Part shown: in pieces, positions 1 to 7,553 of the stretch
Numbering within the stretch: position 1 is the first letter of the stretch
Layout of the letters: each line of letters starts with the position of its first letter
Source: Lachnospiraceae bacterium
Lineage (GTDB): Bacteria; Bacillota; Clostridia; Lachnospirales; Lachnospiraceae
Reading direction: 5' to 3'
NCBI GenBank assembly: GCA_028689715.1
Contig: JAQVCQ010000001.1
Coordinates: forward strand, 118,887 to 158,049
Length of the DNA: 39,163 bases
Translations under genes and position numbers: made by a program
Notes under the pieces: generated by a model
Database searches by the model: none
What the model was told of the DNA's origin: nothing
What the model saw: the letters and a program-made list of their open reading frames with translations, nothing else

Positions 1-258
1 AGAAATCGAAAAGCAGGAATTCTGATCGGTCAGGGCAAAACGATGGATGAGGCTATGAAAGAAGTTAAGATGGTGGTAGAAGGTGTTTATTCAGCAAAGG
101 CCGCTATGGGACTTGCTAAGAAATATAACATTGATATGCCGATCATTGAGCAGGTGAACGAAGTTCTTTTTAATAAAAAACCTGCAGATGCAGCAGTAAA
201 GGATCTCATGATCCGTGATAAGAAGTTAGAACACAGAGATCTACCATGGAATGAATAA
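1..258 (+). CDS. gpsA: Glycerol-3-phosphate dehydrogenase [NAD(P)+], C-terminal fragment
   Basis: The reading frame is open from the first base to a TAA at 256-258, so this is the last 85 codons of a gene that starts outside the window. The segment GILIGQGKTMDEAMKEVKMV followed by VEGVYSAKAAMGLAKKY matches the helical C-terminal substrate-binding domain of GpsA as I know the family. GpsA reduces dihydroxyacetone phosphate to sn-glycerol 3-phosphate in the cytoplasm and supplies the backbone for phospholipid synthesis. The NAD(P)-binding half is not visible. A hairpin terminator follows 12 bases after the stop, so it probably ends its operon. Confidence 0.9.
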   Translation, partial: RNRKAGILIGQGKTMDEAMKEVKMVVEGVYSAKAAMGLAKKYNIDMPIIEQVNEVLFNKKPADAAVKDLMIRDKKLEHRDLPWNE

Positions 259-269
259 GATGAGGTAAA

Positions 270-298
270 GCGGAGTTCAATTAGAATTCCGCCTTTTT
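270..298 (+). terminator. Rho-independent terminator after gpsA
   Basis: A 9-bp stem (GCGGAGTTC with GAATTCCGC, one G-U pair) and a 5-base loop are followed by CTTTTT. It lies just after the gpsA stop. Only about 30 bases separate it from the RBS of the next gene. Confidence 0.85.
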
Positions 299-341
299 AC
301 AATTTGTGAGAGAATTAGAAATTCAGATGGGGAGGATAGGG

Positions 342-1199
342 ATGAACACCAAAACCAGAGATGTGAAACGTTTTTTTCTGATTCTGACAGCCTCAGTGAT
401 TATGGCAGCAAATATAAAGATATTTATAAGAGCAGGAGGATTGTTCCCTGGAGGCTTTACAGGAATTACAATCCTTGTTCAACAGATTGCATCAAAATAT
501 TTTTCTGTTGATATTTCGTTTACATTGATCAACATCTCATTAAATGCAATCCCAATTATAATCAGTTTTCGAAGAATTGGAAGAAAATTTACACTGTATT
601 CCTGTCTTATGATAGGATTAACTGCTCTATTTACTGATTTCATGCCATCATTTGCAATTACTTACGATATTCTGCTGATCAGTATTTTTGGTGGTATGGT
701 GTCTGGAGCAGCAATCAGCTTGTGTCTGTTTGCTGATGCGACAAGCGGAGGCACTGATTTTATTGCAATATTTCTTTCTGAAAAATATGGGATTGATGCA
801 TGGAATTATATTCTGATCGGAAATGCTGTCGTATTGATCATTGCGGGAGCCTTATTTGGCTGGGATAAAGCATTGTACTCTATTATATTTCAGTTCACTT
901 CAACACAGATCATACATGGCTGGTATAAAAGATACCATAAAAACACCCTGCTGATCATAACAGATTCACCGGAAGAAATCATTCGAATCATATATGAACA
1001 ATCAGGGCATGGTGCAACAATTATCAATAGTATTGGATCCCATAATAAGCAGGAAAGAACACTTGTCTATTCGGTCGTGTCAAGTGATGAGGTAAAAAAA
1101 CTGATCTCACGCTTAAAAGATGCCGATGAAGATATTTTTATTAATGTTATAAAAACAGAACAACTGAATGGAAATTTTTACCTGAAACCGAATGATTAA
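342..1199 (+). CDS. YitT/DUF2179 family membrane protein
   Basis: This 285-residue protein has about five or six hydrophobic segments in residues 10-190, then a soluble C-terminal domain from about residue 200 to the end. The architecture is that of the YitT family: membrane part plus DUF2179, a small GlnB-like fold. The glycine-rich start of the membrane region (RAGGLFPGGFTGITILVQQ) and the cluster DATSGGTDFIA are typical. Molecular function is unknown for most members. The reading frame extends upstream to a GTG at 306, but I chose the ATG at 342 because GGGGAGG lies six bases before it. Its last four bases overlap the end of the convergent ABC-F gene, so the two mRNAs must overlap. No terminator separates them. 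Confidence 0.85.
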   Translation: MNTKTRDVKRFFLILTASVIMAANIKIFIRAGGLFPGGFTGITILVQQIASKYFSVDISFTLINISLNAIPIIISFRRIGRKFTLYSCLMIGLTALFTDFMPSFAITYDILLISIFGGMVSGAAISLCLFADATSGGTDFIAIFLSEKYGIDAWNYILIGNAVVLIIAGALFGWDKALYSIIFQFTSTQIIHGWYKRYHKNTLLIITDSPEEIIRIIYEQSGHGATIINSIGSHNKQERTLVYSVVSSDEVKKLISRLKDADEDIFINVIKTEQLNGNFYLKPND

Positions 1200-3106
1200 T
1201 ATAGTTGCTCAGATAAGACATTCCATCTGTCGTAAAGCTGATCTAGTTCTTCTGAAATAGATTCTTTTTCAGATAAAAGTGGTTGAAGAGCGGAAACATT
1301 GACTGCATTTTCTGGTAATGACATTTCCAGGTCAAGAACACCGGAGCGGTCTTCTAACTGGCTGATTTTATCTTCAACACGCTTCAATTCATTTTCTAGT
1401 TTTCGCTGTTGCGCGATCTGTTCTTTTTGCTGTTTCCAGTCAAGTTTTGACAGGGAATCATCTGTAGCTTTGTTTTCGGGATTGACTGTATTTTTTTCAA
1501 AACTATTCTTTTTCTCCAGATAATAATCATAATTACCGATATAGTTCGTTACAGTATTTTGTTCGAGATCCAGGATACGTGTTGCAGTTTTATTAATGAA
1601 ATAACGGTCATGCGATACATAAAGAATGGTCCCTTCATAATGATTCAATACATTCTCAAGAATCTCTTTTGAAGCAATATCAAGGTGGTTCGTTGGTTCA
1701 TCAAGAATCAGGAAGTTCGCTTCTGAAAGCATAAGTTTTGCAAGTGAGACGCGGCCACGTTCGCCACCACTCAGATCCATGATTCTTTTATAGACCTCAT
1801 CCCCTGTGAATAGAAATGCAGCCAGTGTATTCCTGATTTCAGTGTTGGTCAAAGTAGGAAAGTCATCAGCAATTTCATCAAATAAAGATTTTTCTTTATG
1901 CAGGACATTATGTTCCTGATCATAATATCCAATGTGTACATTAGTCCCAATTTTGACGATTCCCTCATCACAGGGAAGAATCTGATTGATCATTTTTAAA
2001 ATGGTAGTTTTTCCGGTGCCATTGTTACCAATTAATGCAACGCGTTCGCCACGCTTGATCTCAAAATTCAGATCATTGAAAAGTGTAAGCTTTCCAAATG
2101 ATTTTTTGACATTTTGCAGGCTTAGCACATCAGTACCACTGAGTAAGCGTGGTGTGATCTGCATTTTGATACCAGCAGTATGTTCGAGAGGTCTGTCAAG
2201 CACTTCGATTTTATCAAGCATTTTTTCGCGGCTTTCCGCACGGCGGATCGATTTTTCGCGATTGAACGATTTTAACTTTCTAATAACTTCTTCCTGATGT
2301 TTGATTTCGTTCTGTTGATTCATGTAGGCATTCCACTGGGCAGTTCGTAATATAGCTTTTTTTTCTGAATATGCAGAATAATTTCCTGTAAAGGTAGTGG
2401 CTTTTGCAAAATCAAGTTCGATGATTTTATTTGAAATTCGGTCTAAAAAATAGCGGTCATGAGAAACGATCAAAACGGCGCCTTTGTAATTCAGGAGATA
2501 GGTCTCAAGCCACGAGATCGATTCCATATCAAGATGATTAGTAGGTTCATCCAACATAATAATTTCAGGTTTATTCAATAATATCTTACCAAGTGCTACA
2601 CGAGTTTTTTGTCCGCCGGATAATGTACGGACAGGTTTTTTGAAATCTTCTTCCAGAAAACCAAGACCTTTTAAAATGCCGGTAACTTCGCTTTTATAAC
2701 TATAACCATTGTTCAACTCGAACTCATGTGTCAGGCGACTGTAAGTCTGCATCAACGCATCCAGCTGTTCACCAGAATGAGACTTCATTCTGATTTCCAT
2801 AGCACGGATCTGTTCTTCCATATCGATCAGATCTTTTTTTACAAGTAACAGTTCATCGTAAATGGTGTGATCAGATTCCATGACCTGTTGCTGCGGAAGA
2901 TATCCGACCTGTTTATCTTTTGCAACAATACAGGAGCCATTGTCAGCAGACAATTCCCCGGCAATGATCTTTAGCAAAGTTGATTTACCGGCTCCATTAA
3001 TTCCAACAATGGCGGCTTTATCATATTCTTCTATGTGGAAAGAACAGTTTTCCAAAACAGTCTGTTCACCAAATGATTTATAAATATTGTGACAGGATAA
3101 TACCAT
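1196..3106 (-). CDS. ABC-F family ATPase (YdiF/Uup-like), ribosome-associated type
   Basis: This 636-residue protein has two ATP-binding cassettes in tandem and no membrane segments. The first has Walker A GINGAGKST (35-43), signature LSGGQ (162-166) and Walker B LDEPTNHLD (185-193). The second has GNNGTGKTT (360-368), LSGGE (445-449) and a second LDEPTNHLD (468-476). A charged linker joins them, in the position of the ABC-F P-site motif that reaches into the ribosome. The last 90 residues are a charged coiled coil, as in Uup/YdiF-like members. ABC-F proteins act on stalled or antibiotic-bound ribosomes rather than in transport. Whether this one confers resistance cannot be told from sequence alone. 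The ATG has GGAG about nine bases upstream. It is the only minus-strand gene in the window and has its own promoter. Confidence 0.93.
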   Translation of the reverse strand: MVLSCHNIYKSFGEQTVLENCSFHIEEYDKAAIVGINGAGKSTLLKIIAGELSADNGSCIVAKDKQVGYLPQQQVMESDHTIYDELLLVKKDLIDMEEQIRAMEIRMKSHSGEQLDALMQTYSRLTHEFELNNGYSYKSEVTGILKGLGFLEEDFKKPVRTLSGGQKTRVALGKILLNKPEIIMLDEPTNHLDMESISWLETYLLNYKGAVLIVSHDRYFLDRISNKIIELDFAKATTFTGNYSAYSEKKAILRTAQWNAYMNQQNEIKHQEEVIRKLKSFNREKSIRRAESREKMLDKIEVLDRPLEHTAGIKMQITPRLLSGTDVLSLQNVKKSFGKLTLFNDLNFEIKRGERVALIGNNGTGKTTILKMINQILPCDEGIVKIGTNVHIGYYDQEHNVLHKEKSLFDEIADDFPTLTNTEIRNTLAAFLFTGDEVYKRIMDLSGGERGRVSLAKLMLSEANFLILDEPTNHLDIASKEILENVLNHYEGTILYVSHDRYFINKTATRILDLEQNTVTNYIGNYDYYLEKKNSFEKNTVNPENKATDDSLSKLDWKQQKEQIAQQRKLENELKRVEDKISQLEDRSGVLDLEMSLPENAVNVSALQPLLSEKESISEELDQLYDRWNVLSEQLY

Positions 3107-3166
3107 TGATTCTTTCTCCGTTCTATAAACATGATTTGAATCATAAATTTGTATAATTCATTGGAT

Positions 3167-3196
3167 ATTATAAATGATTTTAAACCATATTGCCAA
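3167..3196 (-). promoter_or_regulatory. Sigma-A-type promoter for the ABC-F gene
   Basis: On the minus strand TTGGCA (3196-3191) and TATAAT (3172-3167) are separated by 18 bases. Transcription would start near 3160, giving a leader of about 54 bases. The leader contains a 14-base perfect palindrome, ATGATTTGAATCAT, at 3131-3144, which could be an operator or a small hairpin. Confidence 0.6.
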
Positions 3197-3308
3197 CATA
3201 GAATTTGAACATTAAAAAATACAATACATTTTTCATCATAAAGAATGAAAGATAAATAAAAAAATATCAAGAAATTATGAATGATTTCATCGAAATAGGG
3301 TGATTTCA

Positions 3309-3337
3309 TTGACATTATTTTAACGCTTTTATATAAT
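3309..3337 (+). promoter_or_regulatory. Consensus sigma-A promoter of rex
   Basis: TTGACA (3309-3314), a 17-base spacer and TATAAT (3332-3337) give a full consensus match. Transcription is expected near 3344. That leaves only two bases before the ATG at 3346, which argues that rex starts at the later GTG. The spacer contains TTTTAACGCTTTT, which recurs at the 38.2 kb lipoprotein leader. Confidence 0.85.
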
Positions 3338-3366
3338 AAAAAGGAATGGAACAGGGGGACACGAAC

Positions 3367-4032
3367 GTGGACGAAAAAGAAATATCACAAGCAGTTATCA
3401 GCAGACTTCCCAGATACTACAGATATTTGGGTGAGTTAAAATTTGAGGGTGTCGAACGAATTTCATCCCAGGAATTAAGTGAACTTATGAAAGTAACAGC
3501 GTCACAGATCAGACAGGATTTTAATAATTTTGGTGGATTTGGACAGCAGGGATATGGGTATAATGTAGAATACCTTTATCAGGAGATTGGTAAGATACTG
3601 GGTCTTGATAAGAAACATAACCTGATTATTATTGGTGCAGGAAATTTGGGACAGGCACTTGCCAACTATATGAACTTTGAGCGCCGTGGATTTATAATCA
3701 GAGGATTATTTGATTGCAATTCGAGGCTTCATGGAGCCATGATCAGAGATATTCAGGTTCAGCCAATGGAGAGCATTAAAGAGTTTGTAAAAGAGAATGA
3801 TATAGATATAGCTGTTTTAACGATTCCGAAGGCCAGTGCTGTGGATGTGGCAGAACAGCTGGTTCAGTATGGAATCAGAGCAATTTGGAATTTTGCGCAT
3901 GTAGATTTAAACGTTCCAGAAGGAATTCAGGTAGAGAATGTTCATTTATCTGATAGTCTGATGCGACTTTCCTATAATATTAATCGTTATGATTCTGAAC
4001 TTGCCAAGAAGAATAGTGCAGACAATGCCTGA
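3367..4032 (+). CDS. rex: Redox-sensing transcriptional repressor Rex
   Basis: A cytoplasmic homodimeric repressor that senses the NADH/NAD+ ratio. NADH releases it from operators and switches on fermentation and NAD-regenerating genes. The N-terminal winged helix (about residues 1-75) contains the family segment ISRLPRYYRYLGEL and the recognition region ASQIRQDFNNFG. The Rossmann NAD(H)-binding motif GAGNLGQ is at 90-96. The C-terminal segment ends in a helix that swaps between subunits in known structures. I place the start at GTG 3367: AGGGGG lies eight bases upstream, the promoter predicts an mRNA start near 3344, and the resulting 221-residue protein begins MDEKEISQAVISRLP like its relatives. 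The ATG at 3346 would have almost no leader. The next gene starts nine bases after the stop. Confidence 0.95.
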   Translation: MDEKEISQAVISRLPRYYRYLGELKFEGVERISSQELSELMKVTASQIRQDFNNFGGFGQQGYGYNVEYLYQEIGKILGLDKKHNLIIIGAGNLGQALANYMNFERRGFIIRGLFDCNSRLHGAMIRDIQVQPMESIKEFVKENDIDIAVLTIPKASAVDVAEQLVQYGIRAIWNFAHVDLNVPEGIQVENVHLSDSLMRLSYNINRYDSELAKKNSADNA

Positions 4033-4041
4033 GGTAACAGT

Positions 4042-4671
4042 ATGAAACAGGAAGAAGTATTTCAAAAAGCATTGCAGGGAAAAAAGATCCCGATTCTGAC
4101 GCTTGATAATAAATGGCACAGATTATTTACCCAGACTGAATGCAGCCCAGAGATCAAAACACTATCGGATGAGTTGAATGAACTTCTGAAAAGACAGGGA
4201 AAGATCACGACAGAAACAAAAGAAATAAAAAAGATCAAATCTCGTCTGATGAATGAAATAGTAGAACTAATGGACTCGCTGAACGGGGCAGAGCCAGGGA
4301 AAGATGCAAAAAAACAACTGGAAGAAAAAAAACGACTGATTAATGAATGTAATGAAAAAGTGGACTCCTATTCTGATGAGATGCTGGAACTTCCAAAAAA
4401 AATAGATACGATCAACTTGAAATTAATGCTGGCAACCATGGAATGCTGCTATCATTTCATTTCGGATAATACGAAAGAAATCAATGAAATATCTGAATGG
4501 ATCACAAAAATCAGAAAAGAACTGAAAAAGAAAGTGATCAGAAAACAGGAAGGTGAGCTGAAAAATCATGAACTTTATTCCTATATGCATGATATTTTTG
4601 GCGCGGATGTGATAGAGCTGTTTGATCTGAAGTATGATTTATCACAAAAACCAGTAAAAAAAGAAAACTAA
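4042..4671 (+). CDS. Conserved-looking coiled-coil protein of unknown function downstream of rex
   Basis: I do not recognise this 209-residue protein. It has no signal peptide or membrane segment, is rich in Lys and Glu, and is predicted mostly helical with heptad-like stretches at about residues 38-75, 85-125 and 145-175. The N-terminal part contains IPILTLDNKWHRLF and the C-terminal part contains YMHDIFGADVIELFDLKYDL, both of which look ordered. The start is well supported: GAGGT overlaps the rex stop and ends six bases before the ATG. It is therefore co-transcribed with rex and ends just before a hairpin/T-tract. A structural or scaffolding role would be a guess. Confidence 0.8.
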   Translation: MKQEEVFQKALQGKKIPILTLDNKWHRLFTQTECSPEIKTLSDELNELLKRQGKITTETKEIKKIKSRLMNEIVELMDSLNGAEPGKDAKKQLEEKKRLINECNEKVDSYSDEMLELPKKIDTINLKLMLATMECCYHFISDNTKEINEISEWITKIRKELKKKVIRKQEGELKNHELYSYMHDIFGADVIELFDLKYDLSQKPVKKEN

Positions 4672-4681
4672 CACAAAAACG

Positions 4682-4710
4682 TGCGTCAATTTTTTGGCGC
4701 ATTTTGTTTT
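4682..4710 (+). terminator. Terminator or attenuator hairpin before the nnr gene
   Basis: TGCGTCAA pairs with TTGGCGCA (8 bp with one G-U pair) around a four-T loop, and the stem is followed by TTTTGTTTT. It begins 11 bases after the coiled-coil gene. The GGAGG ribosome site of the next gene starts at the first base after the T-tract (4711), so there is no space for a promoter between hairpin and gene. Confidence 0.75.
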
Positions 4711-4722
4711 GGAGGCACTTTT

Positions 4723-6240
4723 ATGGAATATATTGTTACAGCTGATGAAATGAAGCATTATGATAATAATACCATTCGATATTATGGTATTCCATCTCTG
4801 GTCTTAATGGAACGAACTGCGCTGACAGCGACAGAATTCTTAATAAGTAAATTTCCAAATGCCAATCATATCCTGATTGCGGCAGGCTGTGGGAACAATG
4901 GTGGAGACGGTATGGCAATGGCAAGACTGCTGTATCAGAATAATAAGAATGTAACAGTCTATTTCCCTGGAAATCCGGAAAAGCTTAGTGATGCAGCACT
5001 GAATCAGTATGAGACCTGTAAAAAGTATAAAATACCCATGATCGATACATATCCAAATCAGGAGTATGACATTGTGATAGACAGCTTGTTCGGTGTTGGT
5101 CTGAATAGAGAATTGATTGGTATCTGGAAAGATGCAGTATTATTTTTAAACAGAATGAAGGGAATCAAGATTGCAATCGATATTCCATCAGGTATAGATT
5201 CGGATCATGGAAAGGTTTTAGGAGAAGCATTTCAGGCTGATCACACGATAACCTTTGCATTTAAGAAGAGAGGACAAATTCTTTTTCCGGGGGCAAAGTA
5301 TACAGGTGAAATTCATTGTATGAAGATCGGGATCGACCATGAGAGCTTTTTAGACAGAGTTCCAGTATCCTATACTTATGATTTTTCTGATATGAGTAAA
5401 ATGCCAGGTAGAATAGCAGATGGAAATAAAGGAAGTTTTGGTAAGCTGCTTTTATTTGCAGGCAGTATTGGTATGGCAGGAGCATCAATACTTGCAGGTC
5501 AGGCAGCCTATAGAATGGGCGCTGGACTTGTTAAAATACTGACACCATTTGAAAATCGCGAGATCATACAGAGTTCATTACCGGAAGCGGTACTTTCTCT
5601 ATATCATGAGAAGAATTTAAATGAGGAAAAGTTTGAAGATGCAATTCGGTGGGCTGATTGCATACTTGTCGGACCGGGAATTGGAACAGAATGTAGTTCA
5701 GAGCGTATTTTAGAATATTTATTGAAAAACAGCAGTTGTCCCATGATCATAGATGCTGATGCCATTAATCTGATCTCAAAAAATCCAGCATGGAAAAAAC
5801 TGATCAAAAATAAAGCTGAATCAGGTCAGGAAATAATTATGACACCTCATCTGGGTGAACTTTCCAGATTATCAGATAAATCAATAAAATCATTAAAAGA
5901 TGATCTGATACAAAATGCTATGTCAATTTCCGAAGAACTTGGTGCTGTCATGGTATGTAAGGATGCAAGGACTGTTATTGCAGATGGGATGCATACACAG
6001 CAAATTTACATCAATACAAATGGAAATGATGGCATGGCAACAGCCGGGTCGGGTGACGTTCTTGCAGGAATGATCACGAGTCTTGCAGGACAGGAACTTG
6101 ATGCATTTGAGGCTGCTAAACTGGGAGTATTTATACATGCTGCAGCGGGTGATTTAGCGCTATGCAAAATGAGCAGATATTCACTTATGGCAACAGACCT
6201 GATCGAACAGCTGAAAGAACTGACCAAAAGGGAGAAGTAA
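4723..6240 (+). CDS. nnr: Bifunctional NAD(P)H-hydrate epimerase / ADP-dependent NAD(P)H-hydrate dehydratase
   Basis: This metabolite-repair enzyme restores hydrated, damaged NADH and NADPH. The N-terminal YjeF_N epimerase domain (about residues 1-215) interconverts R and S hydrates and shows GCGNNGGDGMAMARLL and IDIPSGIDSD. The C-terminal ribokinase-like dehydratase domain (about 225-500) removes water with ADP and shows NKGSFGKLLLFAGS and the nucleotide-site motif TAGSGDVLAGMI. At 505 residues it has the full fused length. The frame is open back to a GTG at 4681, but that codon falls inside the hairpin. The ATG at 4723 has GGAGG seven bases upstream and starts MEYIVTADEMKHYD as expected for the family. 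Position beside alr is common in Firmicutes; nearness to rex fits an NAD(H) theme. Confidence 0.95.
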   Translation: MEYIVTADEMKHYDNNTIRYYGIPSLVLMERTALTATEFLISKFPNANHILIAAGCGNNGGDGMAMARLLYQNNKNVTVYFPGNPEKLSDAALNQYETCKKYKIPMIDTYPNQEYDIVIDSLFGVGLNRELIGIWKDAVLFLNRMKGIKIAIDIPSGIDSDHGKVLGEAFQADHTITFAFKKRGQILFPGAKYTGEIHCMKIGIDHESFLDRVPVSYTYDFSDMSKMPGRIADGNKGSFGKLLLFAGSIGMAGASILAGQAAYRMGAGLVKILTPFENREIIQSSLPEAVLSLYHEKNLNEEKFEDAIRWADCILVGPGIGTECSSERILEYLLKNSSCPMIIDADAINLISKNPAWKKLIKNKAESGQEIIMTPHLGELSRLSDKSIKSLKDDLIQNAMSISEELGAVMVCKDARTVIADGMHTQQIYINTNGNDGMATAGSGDVLAGMITSLAGQELDAFEAAKLGVFIHAAAGDLALCKMSRYSLMATDLIEQLKELTKREK

Positions 6241-6309
6241 AGTGAAAGATAACGACTTTCAACCCTTCTAATAGATAAGCGTAACAAAGTACGCAGATGG
6301 GAGTCCAAA

Positions 6310-7497
6310 ATGAAACATTATGGTCGGGTAAGCGCATGGATCAATCTTGATCATGTGGAATATAATCTTGATCAGATGAAAAAAAATATTTCTTCTGACA
6401 CAAAAATGATCGCAGTCATTAAAGCTGATGGGTATGGTCATGGAGCCGTTCCGATAGCCAATCTGCTTGAACCGAAAGAATATTTGTTCGGTTTTGCAGT
6501 GGCAACGGCAGAAGAAGCGCTGATATTAAGACGCTCCGGAATAAAAAAACCAATACTGATCCTCGGCTATACCTTTCCAGATTCCTATCAGGAATTGATT
6601 GAAAAGGATATCAGGCTGACTGTATTTCGGGAAGATATGCTCAGACAGATTTCTGATGAAGCAAAATGTCAGAAAATAACAGCAAAAGTGCATGTGAAAG
6701 TCGACACCGGAATGAACAGGATCGGTATCACACCTGATGAGAGAGGGATTGAATTTGTTAAACTTGCAAAATCGCTCCCTAATATTGAAATAGAAGGAAT
6801 GTTCACACATTTTGCAAAAGCAGATGAAAAAGATAAAGGTCCTGCTAAAAAGCAGATTGAACTGTTTCATGCATTTTGTCAATTAACTGAAGAAAAACTT
6901 GGATTTCAGATCCCTTATAAGCATTGCTCGAACAGTGCTGGAATCGTTGAATTAAAAAAAGCAAATATGGATCTGGTCAGAGCAGGAATTACATTGTATG
7001 GTCTTTGGCCTTCGGAAGAGGTCAGTAAAAAGATCATTGATCTGAAACCGGTACTGTCACTGAAATCTCAGGTCGTATATCTGAAAGAAGTTGAAAAAGG
7101 GACCCCTGTCAGTTATGGTGGGACCTATATGACGAAAGAAAAGTCAGTACTGGCAACAATTCCAGTCGGATATGGAGATGGCTATCCAAGAAGCCTTTCA
7201 AATAAAGGGTATGTTCTGATCAGAGGACAAAAAGCACCTATAACTGGCAGGGTCTGTATGGATCAGTTCATGGTAGACGTAACAGGAATTCAACATGTTC
7301 AGATGGGGGACGATGTAACGCTGATCGGAACCGATGGAACACTTCAAATAACAATGGAAGAACTGTCTTTGTTGTCAGATCGTTTTAATTATGAATTTGC
7401 ATGTGATCTTGGGAAAAGGATACCAAGAGTGTTTACGCGAAAGAATAAGATTATCTGGACAAAGGATTATTTTGATGAGATAGAACTGCTTCCTTGA
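6310..7497 (+). CDS. alr: Alanine racemase
   Basis: A PLP-dependent cytoplasmic enzyme that converts L-alanine to D-alanine for peptidoglycan. The PLP lysine is K38 in AVIKADGYGHGA, and the second catalytic base is Tyr269 in VSYGGTY. The C-terminal beta domain shows VGYGDGYPR and GRVCMDQFMVDVT. Its 395 residues are the usual length. The ATG is preceded by GGGAG at six bases. The 69-base gap after nnr contains two small inverted repeats (TGAAAG/CTTTCA and GCGTA/TACGC) with no T-tract. The TGA stop lies inside the -35 box of the next gene's promoter. Confidence 0.96.
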   Translation: MKHYGRVSAWINLDHVEYNLDQMKKNISSDTKMIAVIKADGYGHGAVPIANLLEPKEYLFGFAVATAEEALILRRSGIKKPILILGYTFPDSYQELIEKDIRLTVFREDMLRQISDEAKCQKITAKVHVKVDTGMNRIGITPDERGIEFVKLAKSLPNIEIEGMFTHFAKADEKDKGPAKKQIELFHAFCQLTEEKLGFQIPYKHCSNSAGIVELKKANMDLVRAGITLYGLWPSEEVSKKIIDLKPVLSLKSQVVYLKEVEKGTPVSYGGTYMTKEKSVLATIPVGYGDGYPRSLSNKGYVLIRGQKAPITGRVCMDQFMVDVTGIQHVQMGDDVTLIGTDGTLQITMEELSLLSDRFNYEFACDLGKRIPRVFTRKNKIIWTKDYFDEIELLP

Positions 7498-7522
7498 CGT
7501 TTATTTAGTGAAATGTTATATT
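7494..7522 (+). promoter_or_regulatory. Extended -10 promoter for the CNNM-like gene
   Basis: TTGACG (7494-7499) and TATATT (7517-7522) are separated by 17 bases, with a TG one base upstream of the -10 (extended -10). Transcription is expected near 7529. The alr stop codon TGA is the middle of the -35 hexamer. The RBS AAAGGAG (7539-7545) lies eight bases before the ATG at 7554. Confidence 0.7.
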
Positions 7523-7553
7523 TTATAGAAAAGGTTTTAAAGGAGTTGCATAA

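Noticed and set aside
3031-3315. A 94-codon minus-strand ORF across the rex/ABC-F promoter region
   Set aside because: It overlaps the ABC-F start in another frame and both promoters, has a biased AT-rich composition, and has no RBS or family resemblance.
3346-3366. ATG at 3346 as the start of rex
   Set aside because: The predicted transcription start is only about two bases upstream and the good RBS lies inside this extension; GTG 3367 fits better.
6241-6309. Small inverted repeats between nnr and alr as a terminator
   Set aside because: Stems are only five or six base pairs and no T-tract follows either.
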